A stretch of 64,000 nucleotides of DNA from Sphingopyxis sp. GTDB lineage: Bacteria > Pseudomonadota > Alphaproteobacteria > Sphingomonadales > Sphingomonadaceae. A model generated the notes under the pieces. It ran no database searches and was not told where the DNA came from. It worked only from the letters and a program-made list of their open reading frames with translations. Position 1 is the first letter of the stretch. Each line of letters opens with the position of its first letter. The stretch spans positions 1 to 64,000 of the forward strand of contig NVXM01000034.1 in NCBI GenBank assembly GCA_002733865.1. Reading direction: 5' to 3'. Below, in pieces: positions 16,227-26,175 of this stretch. A program made the translations under genes and the position numbers.

Positions 16227-16255
16227 TATGTACCCAAACAGCGTGACGATGTCAA
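16227..16255 (-). promoter_or_regulatory. Sigma70-like promoter reading toward the GTA cluster
   Basis: A perfect TTGACA (16250-16255) and TACATA (16227-16232) are separated by 17 bp, reading on the minus strand in the 183-bp gap between the patatin and TerS-like genes. A small inverted repeat TACC-TATTT-GGTA (16264-16276) lies just upstream of the -35 and may be a regulator site. The terminator at 16138-16170 lies downstream. Confidence 0.6.
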
Positions 16256-16278
16256 GATATTTTTACCTATTTGGTACT

Positions 16279-18060
16279 TTATGACCCAAGGTCTATCGTC
16301 GGCAGGACCTCTTCACTGATATAGTCCGCCGCCATATCCGCCAGTTTCCGGCCCAGATGCCAGTCCAGGATCTGCATATTGTGGATGATCGGAGGATTGA
16401 CCAATATATCCTGTTCGCCGAGCATCTCCTTCGACGCCATCCGGCTTGCCACCACCATCGACCGCGACATGATTTCAACGATCGAGGGAAATTCAGCCTC
16501 GCGCTTCCGCCTGAGTAGGACATCGCGAATGAGCGACCATCGCCCCCGGATATCCCCATATTGAACGTCGGTGCGCCAAATCTCATTCGGATCGCCGAGC
16601 GAGACCACGATATTCGGCCCCGCCTTGATGCCGTGCATGATCTTAACCGGCACATTATCCAGCACGCCGCCATCGACCAGAATATTGCCGTCGCTATCGA
16701 TAAACGGCGGCAATATCGTCGGCAGCGAACCCGACGCCCGCACACATTCCCACAAAGGCCCGCGCCGGTGTATGTGCAGGCCGTTGGTCGACAGGTTGGT
16801 CGAGACACCAAAAAAATTGATCGGCTGATCGGCAATATCCTTGGTGCCATATCGGGTTCTGAGCTCGCGGTCGAACACGGTCGGGTCGAGCAGCGAGTAG
16901 AGCGGTAGCGTAAAACGCCGCATCGCCTTGGCATGGATGAACATCGCTTCCATCTGGTCGAGCGTTTCGTCGACCGACAGCCCTCTTGCAATCGCGCCGC
17001 CCATCGCCGCACCGGCGCTGGCCCCGCCGATAAAGTCGATCGGGATGTCCGCTTGCCGCAAGGCCTTGATCACGCCCAGATGGGCACAGCCCAAGGCGCC
17101 GCCCCCGGCCAGTACGACGCCGATTGCCCTCCCGGTCAGAAAGCGCGCGACCTTGGTAAAGTCCGCATCATTGTCGAGTGCAACATGGTGGTGCAATTTT
17201 GGAGCGCGCGGATCGATCCATTCGCCGCTGCGGCTGATCGACTTGCCGGCCGTGGTGCGCAGCAGCAGCAATGTCCGCTGAGGCTCTCCGATCCAGCCCA
17301 TCGCCGCCTCTTCCATGGCATTGGGCGCGGGGTCCATCTTGCCGGGGCGCCCCACCATGACCAGCGCATCGGCGTTGCGACAGACCATCTGCCCCCAGTC
17401 CTCCGATCCGCTGCCGTCGATCAGCACATAGGCACCGGTGGCCTCCTGCTCCGCCAGCCAGGCCTGATATTCCTGGGCGTCGGCGGCTTCGCTGGTCGCC
17501 CGGTCAAGCGCCACCACCGGCGTCTCTGCCCGCACGACCGCTTCAAAAGCCTCGGCCAGCCGCGCCAAGAAGCCATCCGGCATCTGGCTGGTTCCGGCTG
17601 GCAGCAGCGCGATCACTCGCGGGTTCTTGGCCGTCACGGACGCGGTCCGGGCCGTCGCTACCGCGAGCCGGGCCGAAACCAGCTTCAGCATGGCCGCGTT
17701 CAGTTCCGGATGGCTCCGGGCTATCTCGTCAAAAGCCTGCCGCGACACTTCCAGGACATGGGAATCGCGCGTGGCGACGACATCGGCGGTGCGCTTGCCG
17801 CCAGCGAAGAAGGCCAGTTCGCCAACCGCTTCCCCGGTTTCAATATGGGCGACGATCCGGCTCTGGTTGATCACCACCCGGAACCGGCCTGATTCGACAA
17901 AATAGAGCGCGTCCGCATCATCGCCCTGCCGCACCAGCGCCTGACCGCCAGCGATCTGCCGCATCACCGAAACCGCTTGCAATGCCTCCAGTGCTTCCGC
18001 TGCCACCCCGTCAAACAGCGCATGCCGGCTAAGGTCCGGTTTTTCTGTTGGTTCAGCCAC
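16279..18060 (-). CDS. Patatin-like phospholipase with N-terminal cyclic-nucleotide-binding domain
   Basis: A 593-residue protein of the neuropathy-target-esterase-like class. Residues 15-130 form a cNMP-binding fold (GGQALVRQGDDADALYFVESGRFRVV, GEAVGELAFFAGGKRTADVVA). Residues 145-300 are a linker of Rossmann-like strands. Residues 312-530 are the patatin domain, with the oxyanion loop GVVLAGGGALG, nucleophile GGASAG (Ser348) and the aspartate in DGGVLDNVPV. It would hydrolyse phospholipid or lysophospholipid acyl esters under cyclic-nucleotide or redox control. A GTG start follows GGGGAG at 7 nt. It ends 24 bp before the -35 of the GTA promoter; nothing else links it to the cluster. Confidence 0.9.
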   Translation of the reverse strand: MAEPTEKPDLSRHALFDGVAAEALEALQAVSVMRQIAGGQALVRQGDDADALYFVESGRFRVVINQSRIVAHIETGEAVGELAFFAGGKRTADVVATRDSHVLEVSRQAFDEIARSHPELNAAMLKLVSARLAVATARTASVTAKNPRVIALLPAGTSQMPDGFLARLAEAFEAVVRAETPVVALDRATSEAADAQEYQAWLAEQEATGAYVLIDGSGSEDWGQMVCRNADALVMVGRPGKMDPAPNAMEEAAMGWIGEPQRTLLLLRTTAGKSISRSGEWIDPRAPKLHHHVALDNDADFTKVARFLTGRAIGVVLAGGGALGCAHLGVIKALRQADIPIDFIGGASAGAAMGGAIARGLSVDETLDQMEAMFIHAKAMRRFTLPLYSLLDPTVFDRELRTRYGTKDIADQPINFFGVSTNLSTNGLHIHRRGPLWECVRASGSLPTILPPFIDSDGNILVDGGVLDNVPVKIMHGIKAGPNIVVSLGDPNEIWRTDVQYGDIRGRWSLIRDVLLRRKREAEFPSIVEIMSRSMVVASRMASKEMLGEQDILVNPPIIHNMQILDWHLGRKLADMAADYISEEVLPTIDLGS

Positions 18061-18132
18061 GCAAAACTCCCCGTTAATGCGACCCCTGTGCGATCCTCGT
18101 CCTGTCCTGCCCTCTCACAATCAATCCCGCGT

Positions 18133-19200
18133 CTAATCCATATGGCACATCAGGCCGCGGCTGGGTGCCACAGCATTGGACAGCATGGAAAGATAGGCCG
18201 TTTGCAGCGCATCCGTCCCCGTAACATCCTCGATGGTGAGATAGGCGCTCGCCCCTTTGACAAAGGCGGCAAATTGCTCATCGACCTGAGCGCGAAAGGC
18301 CGCCGGGCCAATGTCCTTCATCAGCGTCTCGGCCGCCGTCGGCGCAAAGAACAGCTCCGGCTTGGGTCCCTGCATATCGTCCGCTCCGCCGCGCTCTTCC
18401 ACATGAGTCGCACCGACCAGCGCACTATGCTTGAGACCGTCGCCCCAGTGCGCGTGAATGTCTGTCAGCAATTGCCCGTTGCCGGCAAAATCAACCGAGA
18501 CCGTTGGCTGCCCGGCATCCATCTGCTTCAGATCATCATAAGCAACAACCTCGTCATAGAGCCCGCTTGTCTCGACAAACGCCTTGTTGCCCTCTGACGT
18601 GAGACCGATCCGCTTGATCGCCGGACTCAGATTTTTCGCGACCATCGCCAGTCCCAGCGAAGTCTTCGAGGAGGCACTGGTCATAAGCAGCGCTTCCGCT
18701 CCAAACCAGTCGTTCGACCGCATCAAGTGCTCGATCAGAAAACTCGTGGTGAACAGAGGCTGGAAGATCGCCCGCTCCGCTTCATGCGTCCCCTGATTGC
18801 TGCCCAGCCGGTGATATTGATTGTAGATGATCGCTAGTCCCTGCCGATGCTCGGCGCCGTCGACAAAGCCGCCATCCTGCACGTTGGTCGGCGTGACCAG
18901 CAAATGACTGGCCATTGGCAAATAGCCATAGACCCGCTCGCCAACCGCAATATCGGCATGTGCCGATGCCACCACCTTGGCAAAACCCCAGACCGGCACA
19001 ATGCCCCACTCGGCATCACCGGTCGGGAAGAAATTCCAGTAGCCAAAACCGTCACCCACAGCCGCATAGGTAATATTATTGGCGGTCAGGGCATATTTTT
19101 CGATTCCCAGCAAAATTTGGCCCTCTGCCAAGGGAGGCGTATCGCTATCGTGCCATTCCGCTTGCGCCAGATCCTCTTTCTTTACCCACAGGCTTTGCAT
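18133..19200 (-). CDS. DUF2855 family protein (medium-chain-reductase-like)
   Basis: A 355-residue DUF2855 protein. The N-terminus (MQSLWVKKEDLAQAEW) and LAEGQILLGIEKYALTANNITYAAVGDGFGYWNFFP resemble the entry domain of medium-chain dehydrogenases. VWGFAKVVAS and GERVYGYLPMASHL follow. LLMTSASSKTSLGLAMVAKN stands where the nucleotide-binding loop would be, but the usual GxGxxG is replaced by SASSKT. No substrate is known. GGAG lies 9 nt before the ATG. It stands alone, divergent from the symporter gene. Confidence 0.85.
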   Translation of the reverse strand: MQSLWVKKEDLAQAEWHDSDTPPLAEGQILLGIEKYALTANNITYAAVGDGFGYWNFFPTGDAEWGIVPVWGFAKVVASAHADIAVGERVYGYLPMASHLLVTPTNVQDGGFVDGAEHRQGLAIIYNQYHRLGSNQGTHEAERAIFQPLFTTSFLIEHLMRSNDWFGAEALLMTSASSKTSLGLAMVAKNLSPAIKRIGLTSEGNKAFVETSGLYDEVVAYDDLKQMDAGQPTVSVDFAGNGQLLTDIHAHWGDGLKHSALVGATHVEERGGADDMQGPKPELFFAPTAAETLMKDIGPAAFRAQVDEQFAAFVKGASAYLTIEDVTGTDALQTAYLSMLSNAVAPSRGLMCHMD

Positions 19201-19346
19201 CTTTCAGACTCCATCCGATTTTCCGGTTGCCGTCCAGCATAAGCGCTCCCCGCGATTTGGCAAAAGCATTTGCCAAAAACCCTCCGCCTGCTAATCCTCC
19301 CGCTGAGCATAGACTTAGCGCGTCCGCGCCATCGGGGAGAATTTTT

Positions 19347-20903
<1,557 letters not shown>

Positions 20904-20920
20904 ATGAACTTTTCTTTGAA

Positions 20921-21111
20921 CCTCAAGCGCCGGGCGCAGGCATCCGCCTGCTTGGCTTCCTCGCATAAGCTCGGGCGCGCAGTCGCGCTTGCCTCGCTGT
21001 GCTCGGTTTGCCAGTGATATTCCCGAGCGCAGCGAGGCAAGGCCGACCGGCCGCCGCGCCTTATTGGCGCGAAAGCCAAGGGCGCGGATGCGCCCGCCCG
21101 GCGCTTGAGGT
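20921..21111. repeat. ~190-bp interspersed palindromic repeat, copy B
   Basis: The most regular copy: it starts CCTCAAGCGCCGGGCG and ends CGCCCGGCGCTTGAGG, so the whole unit has terminal inverted repeats of 16 bp. Inside are TCCTCGCATAAGCTCGGGCG, TCGCGCTTGCCTCGCTG and a further inverted set. Its right end is 9 bp upstream of the YqaA ATG and may supply the GAGG that serves as a ribosome-binding site. Confidence 0.85.
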
Positions 21112-21120
21112 CCAATAAAA

Positions 21121-21702
21121 ATGCTCAAACGCCTCTATGAATGGATGCTCGACAAGGCCGGCCATCCGCAAGCGACCAAATGGCTCGCCGGAATCAGCTT
21201 TGCCGAATCCAGCTTCTTTCCGATCCCGCCCGATGCCATGCTCGCGCCAATGTGCCTGGCGAGGCCCGAGCGGTCCTGGTGGTATGCCCTCGTCTGCACC
21301 ATTGCCTCGGTGCTCGGCTCGTTGCTCGGCTATGCAATCGGCTATTATTTCTTCAAGACGCTCGGCATACCGATACTGGAATTTTACGGCGTAACCGAGA
21401 AATTTGATATTTTCGCGCAGAGCTTCAACGAACAGGGATGGATCGTGGTCCTGCTGGCCGGCTTCACGCCGCTGCCGTTCAAGGTGATCACCATCGCAGC
21501 GGGCAGCACCGCGATGCCCCTGCACATCCTGGTCGGCGCAGCGATCGTCTCCCGTGCTGCCCGCTTCTTCCTGGTCGCCGCCCTGCTCCGCTTTTTCGGG
21601 CCGCCGATGAAACAGTGGATCGACAATAATTTTGCTTTGGCCACCACGCTCGTCGGAATATTGTTCGTCGGCGGGTTCGCAGCCGTCAAGTGGCTGCTAT
21701 GA
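21121..21702 (+). CDS. YqaA-family (DedA/SNARE-associated) membrane protein
   Basis: A 193-residue inner-membrane protein with four to five hydrophobic helices. YqaA/DedA-type signatures are AGISFAESSFFPIPPDAMLAPM (re-entrant loop with the Glu and Pro pair) and GWIVVLLAGFTPLPFKVITIAAGS. DedA-superfamily proteins are linked to undecaprenyl-phosphate or other lipid-carrier flipping; the YqaA branch is not characterised in detail. It starts directly after repeat copy B. Confidence 0.88.
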   Translation: MLKRLYEWMLDKAGHPQATKWLAGISFAESSFFPIPPDAMLAPMCLARPERSWWYALVCTIASVLGSLLGYAIGYYFFKTLGIPILEFYGVTEKFDIFAQSFNEQGWIVVLLAGFTPLPFKVITIAAGSTAMPLHILVGAAIVSRAARFFLVAALLRFFGPPMKQWIDNNFALATTLVGILFVGGFAAVKWLL

Positions 21703-21776
21703 CAAGTAACAAAAGCTTTCAGCGGAACAGGTTTTTTTCAGTGGCCCAGCCGCTGATCATTTCCTAAAGGCGGACC

Positions 21777-23150
21777 ATGAGCACCAGACAGGCTTCAGAC
21801 AGCGACGATCCCGTGATCGAAGATATCGCCCAATTGATCCAACCGATGATCAAGGGCGAGAAGCCAAAGGATCGCTGGCGGATCGGCACCGAGCACGAGA
21901 AATTCGTCTATTGTACGAACGATCACCATGCCCCCAGCTATGACGAGCCCGGCGGCATAAAAGACCTGCTGCTGGCGATGCGCGAATTCGGCTGGGAGAC
22001 GGTGGAAGAAGGCGGCAAGGTGATCGCCATGTCCGGCACCGACGGCGCGATCAGCCTCGAGCCAGCCGGCCAGCTGGAACTGTCCGGCGCCCCGCTCGAA
22101 AATCTCCATGAAACCTGCAACGAAACCGGCCGCCATCTCCAGCAGGTGAAGGCGATCGGCCAGAAGACCGGCAAGGGCTTCCTCGGCATGGGCATGTGGC
22201 CGGACAAGACCCGCGCCGAATTGCCGATCATGCCAAAGGGCCGCTACAAGATCATGCTCGACCATATGCCCCGGGTCGGCAATCTCGGCCTCGACATGAT
22301 GCTGCGCACCTGCACCATCCAGGTCAATCTCGACTATGCCAGCGAAGCCGACATGGCCCAGAAATTCCGCGTCGGTCTGGCGCTGCAGCCGCTGGCCACG
22401 GCGCTGTTCGCCAATTCGCCCTTCACCGAGGGCAAACCCAACGGCTACCAGAGCTTCCGCAGCCATATCTGGTCGGACACCGATCCGCACCGCACCGGCA
22501 TGCTGCCCTTCGTGTTCGAGGACGGCTTTGGCTACGAACGCTACGCCGAATATATGCTCGACGTGCCGATGTATTTCGTCTTTCGCGACGGCAAATATAT
22601 CGACGCCGCCGGTCTCAGCTTCCGCGATTTCCTGAAAGGCAATCTGTCGGTGCTGCCGGGCGAAAAACCGACCCTGTCCGACTGGACCGACCATCTTTCC
22701 ACCGCTTTCCCGGAAGTGCGCCTGAAAAGCTTTCTCGAAATGCGCGGTGCCGACGGCGGCCCGTGGAACCGGATCTGCGCCCTGCCCGCTTTCTGGGTCG
22801 GCCTGCTCTACGACCAGACCGCGCTCGACGCGGCCTGGGACCGGGTCAAACACTGGACGATGGAAGAACGCGAAGCCTTGCGCAACGCGGTACCCAAGCA
22901 GGGCCTCGACACGCCACTGCCCCGCGGCGGCAAGCTCAACGATCTGGCAAAGGAGATTCTCGAAATATCCTCCGCCGGCCTCACCGCCCGCAACCGCCTG
23001 AACAGCAGCGGCGACAATGAAAGCGGCTTCCTCGATCCGCTCCGCGAAGTCGTCGCCAAGGGCAAGTCCCCCGCCGCCCAGCTGCTCGACCGCTACCACG
23101 GCGAATGGAACGGCGACGTCAGCCGCATCTACGACGAAATGAGTTTCTGA
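21777..23150 (+). CDS. gshA: Glutamate-cysteine ligase, plant/alphaproteobacterial type
   Basis: A 457-residue GCS2-type enzyme catalysing the first step of glutathione synthesis, ATP-dependent ligation of glutamate and cysteine. Signatures include WRIGTEHEKFVY (residues 35-46), GAISLEPAGQLELSGAPLENLHETC, GMGMWPDKTRAELPIMPKGRYKIM, and RTCTIQVNLDYASEADM. Length and sequence match the alphaproteobacterial/plant class rather than the gammaproteobacterial GshA. A long reading frame on the opposite strand is a codon-bias shadow. Confidence 0.94.
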   Translation: MSTRQASDSDDPVIEDIAQLIQPMIKGEKPKDRWRIGTEHEKFVYCTNDHHAPSYDEPGGIKDLLLAMREFGWETVEEGGKVIAMSGTDGAISLEPAGQLELSGAPLENLHETCNETGRHLQQVKAIGQKTGKGFLGMGMWPDKTRAELPIMPKGRYKIMLDHMPRVGNLGLDMMLRTCTIQVNLDYASEADMAQKFRVGLALQPLATALFANSPFTEGKPNGYQSFRSHIWSDTDPHRTGMLPFVFEDGFGYERYAEYMLDVPMYFVFRDGKYIDAAGLSFRDFLKGNLSVLPGEKPTLSDWTDHLSTAFPEVRLKSFLEMRGADGGPWNRICALPAFWVGLLYDQTALDAAWDRVKHWTMEEREALRNAVPKQGLDTPLPRGGKLNDLAKEILEISSAGLTARNRLNSSGDNESGFLDPLREVVAKGKSPAAQLLDRYHGEWNGDVSRIYDEMSF

Positions 23151-23178
23151 GTACAAAACCTGTGCGGCACAAAGCGCT

Positions 23179-23361
23179 GTGCTCCGCACTCGATGCGGAG
23201 CCCTGGCGGCAAACGCAAAAGTGATGTTGTGCTCCGCGCTCGACGCGGAGCCCCGGGAGGTAAGAGCAATCCGTTTAGCGCCGTGCTCCGTACTCGATGC
23301 GGAGCCCTGGGAGGCAAACACCCTCTTCGCTACCCAGAGCTCCGCGTCAAGCGCGGAGCAC
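23179..23361. repeat. REP array: three direct and one inverted 23-bp palindromes
   Basis: Units start at 23179, 23229, 23283 (direct) and 23339 (inverted), at a 50-56 bp period. Each is a GCTCCGC/GCGGAGC hairpin with a 7-9 nt loop, preceded by GTG or followed by CAC. Direct copies are followed by CCCTGGxxGGCAAA-like spacers. The array lies between convergent gshA and dinB and could act as a bidirectional terminator. The same unit occurs at 14127-14202. Confidence 0.85.
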
Positions 23362-23377
23362 ACCCCTCTTCTCTACG

Positions 23378-24484
23378 CTAAAAATCGAACGCCTGCTGTT
23401 CAACCGCACCGGACTCCTCCTCAACCGCTTCCGCCCCTTCCAGACTGCCCAGCGTCAACCCCAGCAACCGCACCCCGTTTTCCACCGGCATAATACTCGC
23501 CAGCAGATCGCGCCCAAGCCGCGCAAATTCATTCTTGTCGGCAACATAATGGTCGACCGACTGCGACCGCGTCACCTGCCGGAAGTCCGCATATTTTGCC
23601 TTGAGTGTTACCGTCCGCCCGCGCGCCTCGCATTTCTCGATACTGTTCCAGACTATATCAATGATATGCTCCAGCGCATCCTGCAGATCGGTATCGCTGA
23701 CCAGATCATCGCTATAGGTCCGCTCGCCGCCGACCGACTTGCGAATCCGGTGGGCACGAACCTCGCGATGATCGACGCCGCGCGAAGCGCGAAACAGATA
23801 GCCGGCTGACTTGCCGAAATGCTGGCGCAGAAACTCCTGTGACTGCTCCCGCAAGTCCGCTCCGGTGTGGATATTCAGCTTGGCCATCCGCTCCGCCGTT
23901 TTCGGCCCGACGCCAAAGAAGCGCCGCACCGGCAGTTGCGCCACGAAATCCGCGCCCTGATGCGGCTTGATCACGCATATCCCGTCCGGCTTGTTCTGGT
24001 CGGAGGCGATCTTGGCGATAAATTTGTTATAGCTGACTCCGGCGCTGGCGGTGAGCCCGGTCTGCTTCCGGATCTCGGCGCGGATCATCTCGGCGATCCT
24101 TGTTGCATTGCCGATTCCCATCTTGTCCTCCGTCACATCAATATAGGCCTCGTCCAGCGACAGCGGCTCGACCAGATCGCTGTGCATCCGGAAAATCGCC
24201 CTTATCTGCTGCGACACCTCGCGATAGACCTCGAACCGGTGCTTCACGAAAATGAGGTCCGGACAGCGGCGCTTGGCGGTGACCGACGGCATGGCTGATC
24301 GCACGCCATATTTGCGCGCTTCATAGGAAGCCGCCGCGACCACTCCCCGTTTCGCGGAGCCGCCCACCGCCACCGGCTTGCCGCGCAATTCGGGGAAATC
24401 CCGCTGCTCGACGCTGGCGAAAAAGGCATCCATGTCGATGTGGATGATCTTGCGCTGCAACAGATCGGGGGCGGAGTCGGACAT
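23378..24484 (-). CDS. dinB: DNA polymerase IV (Y-family translesion polymerase)
   Basis: A 368-residue Y-family polymerase. The catalytic acidic residues lie in HIDMDAFFASVEQ (about residues 15-27) and EPLSLDEAYIDVTED. The palm continues with LTASAGVSYNKFIAKIASDQNKP. The little finger follows RKSVGGERTYSDDL. The tail ending QQAFDF resembles a beta-clamp-binding peptide. Such enzymes bypass damaged bases. It is convergent with gshA across the REP array. I saw no LexA-type box upstream. Confidence 0.93.
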   Translation of the reverse strand: MSDSAPDLLQRKIIHIDMDAFFASVEQRDFPELRGKPVAVGGSAKRGVVAAASYEARKYGVRSAMPSVTAKRRCPDLIFVKHRFEVYREVSQQIRAIFRMHSDLVEPLSLDEAYIDVTEDKMGIGNATRIAEMIRAEIRKQTGLTASAGVSYNKFIAKIASDQNKPDGICVIKPHQGADFVAQLPVRRFFGVGPKTAERMAKLNIHTGADLREQSQEFLRQHFGKSAGYLFRASRGVDHREVRAHRIRKSVGGERTYSDDLVSDTDLQDALEHIIDIVWNSIEKCEARGRTVTLKAKYADFRQVTRSQSVDHYVADKNEFARLGRDLLASIMPVENGVRLLGLTLGSLEGAEAVEEESGAVEQQAFDF

Positions 24485-24523
24485 GGGGTCAGTTTAGCGT
24501 CTGTTTCCCGGCTTGGGGAGGCG

Positions 24524-26104
24524 TTACATTTCCTCGTTCAGCGACTTTCGATAGCGTTCGATCATCCCCTTGTCCGCATCGATGCGGACCGTCTCGCCGA
24601 AACTTGCGCGCATACCGCAGCCCATGAAATCCGAAGCGTCCGGATATTTTTCATAATCCGGTTTGCCTCCCGCAAAGATTTCCAGCCTGCCGTCGAAAAT
24701 CCGGAAAATCGGTATCGCCGGCCCTTCGGAGACGGGAATATACCATCCGGATTCCTTGTCGAGGTAGAGATACGAAGCGGAAAGGCTGCACAAATGGGCA
24801 TTGGCACCGACCGCGCTGCCCTGGATCGCATACAGGCCGTCATCTGCGCGCTCGATCAATATCTCGGTCATCGACGCGCCCGCCAGAACCGGCACGATCC
24901 TGGCGAACAGCTCGGATTGCCGGGATGCGGCAGGGAGCGGCAGAACATCATCAACAAACAAAGCCGATTCTCCGGGAGCCAGCCAATCCGTCTCCCCGAT
25001 CAGGCCAAGCAGCTCGCCCTTGCGCAGGCTGTAGCTTTCCCGGACGCAATCCGACGGATATTCCGCCGCAGCGCAGCGGTTGCGCTGCTGCAACCAGACC
25101 CGCTGACCGGCCGTGACTCCGGAATCGACGGTTTTGGCCCGCTGGTAAAGAGTCGCGACATCGCGATCCACCAGACGCAGATCACTGGCATATTCGCCGC
25201 AAATTTCCTGTTCCACCTTACTCGACGCTTTGCTGCAATCAAAGGATGGGCGGGCCTGCGCCGCTTGCTGCTGCGCATGGGCGACAAGCAAGGTGCGCGC
25301 CTCATCGGCGCTCACGCGCACATCATGATCACCCCCGCGCAGAATGACAGGACCGCGAAATTCGGCCTTCGCCAGATCGGGCAATTGACCGGGGCCGATG
25401 ATCGTTTGATCGAGAATCGCGCCGGCCACATCGACATCATACAGGCCGAAACTGTGCAGCGTGGCGCGGCTGAAGTCGGCCCCCCTGGCACTGATCCCGT
25501 CGCCGCCCTGATAGACAGGACAACCATCCGAAAGCGTGATCCCGCACTCGAAGCGGAAACCGGTCATATTCGCGCCATCGATATCCCAGCCCTCGACGCT
25601 CCCCTCAAACCAGCCGCCACCAAATCTTCCCCAGGAAAGATTTGAACCTCGCGTATTCACACCCTTCAAATTGCTATTGTCCAGATAGACGTGGGCGATA
25701 TCGGCATCCTGAAAATTTGCCCCTTCCAGATTGGTGCGAACAAAGGCTGGAGCCGCAAGCTTGGCTTTGGACCAGTTTGACCGGGACAGGTCGGAATCGA
25801 CAAAACAGGCCAGCCCGAGCGATAACCCGGAAAAATCCCATCCATCGAATTCACCACCGACGATGATGGTAGCCTCTACCCCTTCCCGGTTGATGGCTGC
25901 TTTAAATGCGTCGCGATCGGAGATTGAGTCGCCATCAATGCGCACGACTCGCCCGCCGGATTGATCGGACAGGTCTTGGTCCGCGCGATCGGCAGCGATG
26001 ATCAGGTCCGCGCATCTTAACGGCGGCGGTGTCGCATGGGCCGGACTGATCAGGAAGGGTGCAGCCAGTAGCGAGAGAATGAGCTTCAAGCCAGTCAGTC
26101 TCAT
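24524..26104 (-). CDS. Secreted pentapeptide-repeat protein fused to an LprI-like domain
   Basis: A 526-residue protein. Residues 1-24 are a signal peptide (LILSLLAAPFLISPAHA). Residues 80-240 carry degenerate pentapeptide-type repeats (FSGLSLGLACFVDSDLSRSNW, TNLEGANFQDADIAHVYLDNSNLKG). Residues 285-365 (FDCSKASSKVEQEICGEYASDLRLVDRDVATLYQRA ... WLQQRNRC) match the lysozyme-inhibitor LprI/DUF1311 family with its conserved cysteines. The remaining C-terminus is not recognised. GGAG lies before the ATG at 26104, and the signal peptide supports this start. A role in envelope protection is inferred from the LprI-like part only. Confidence 0.78.
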   Translation of the reverse strand: MRLTGLKLILSLLAAPFLISPAHATPPPLRCADLIIAADRADQDLSDQSGGRVVRIDGDSISDRDAFKAAINREGVEATIIVGGEFDGWDFSGLSLGLACFVDSDLSRSNWSKAKLAAPAFVRTNLEGANFQDADIAHVYLDNSNLKGVNTRGSNLSWGRFGGGWFEGSVEGWDIDGANMTGFRFECGITLSDGCPVYQGGDGISARGADFSRATLHSFGLYDVDVAGAILDQTIIGPGQLPDLAKAEFRGPVILRGGDHDVRVSADEARTLLVAHAQQQAAQARPSFDCSKASSKVEQEICGEYASDLRLVDRDVATLYQRAKTVDSGVTAGQRVWLQQRNRCAAAEYPSDCVRESYSLRKGELLGLIGETDWLAPGESALFVDDVLPLPAASRQSELFARIVPVLAGASMTEILIERADDGLYAIQGSAVGANAHLCSLSASYLYLDKESGWYIPVSEGPAIPIFRIFDGRLEIFAGGKPDYEKYPDASDFMGCGMRASFGETVRIDADKGMIERYRKSLNEEM

Positions 26105-26175
26105 TGTCGCTCCAATCTTTGTCTGTATCAATATAACGTATAGCCACAACCGCCCGATCTTGCCATAGCGCGGCG

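Noticed and set aside
23179..23361. Regularly spaced repeats that might be a CRISPR array
   Set aside because: Units are REP hairpins with one in inverted orientation, spacers are short and similar, and no cas gene is present.
21795..23363. A 522-codon open frame on the minus strand opposite gshA
   Set aside because: It mirrors gshA in the third-position GC-rich frame, has no recognisable domain and its start lies in the REP array; it is a codon-bias shadow.
24440..25645. 401-codon plus-strand frame opposite the pentapeptide protein
   Set aside because: The opposite strand has a signal peptide, repeats and cysteine motif; this frame has none and is a shadow.
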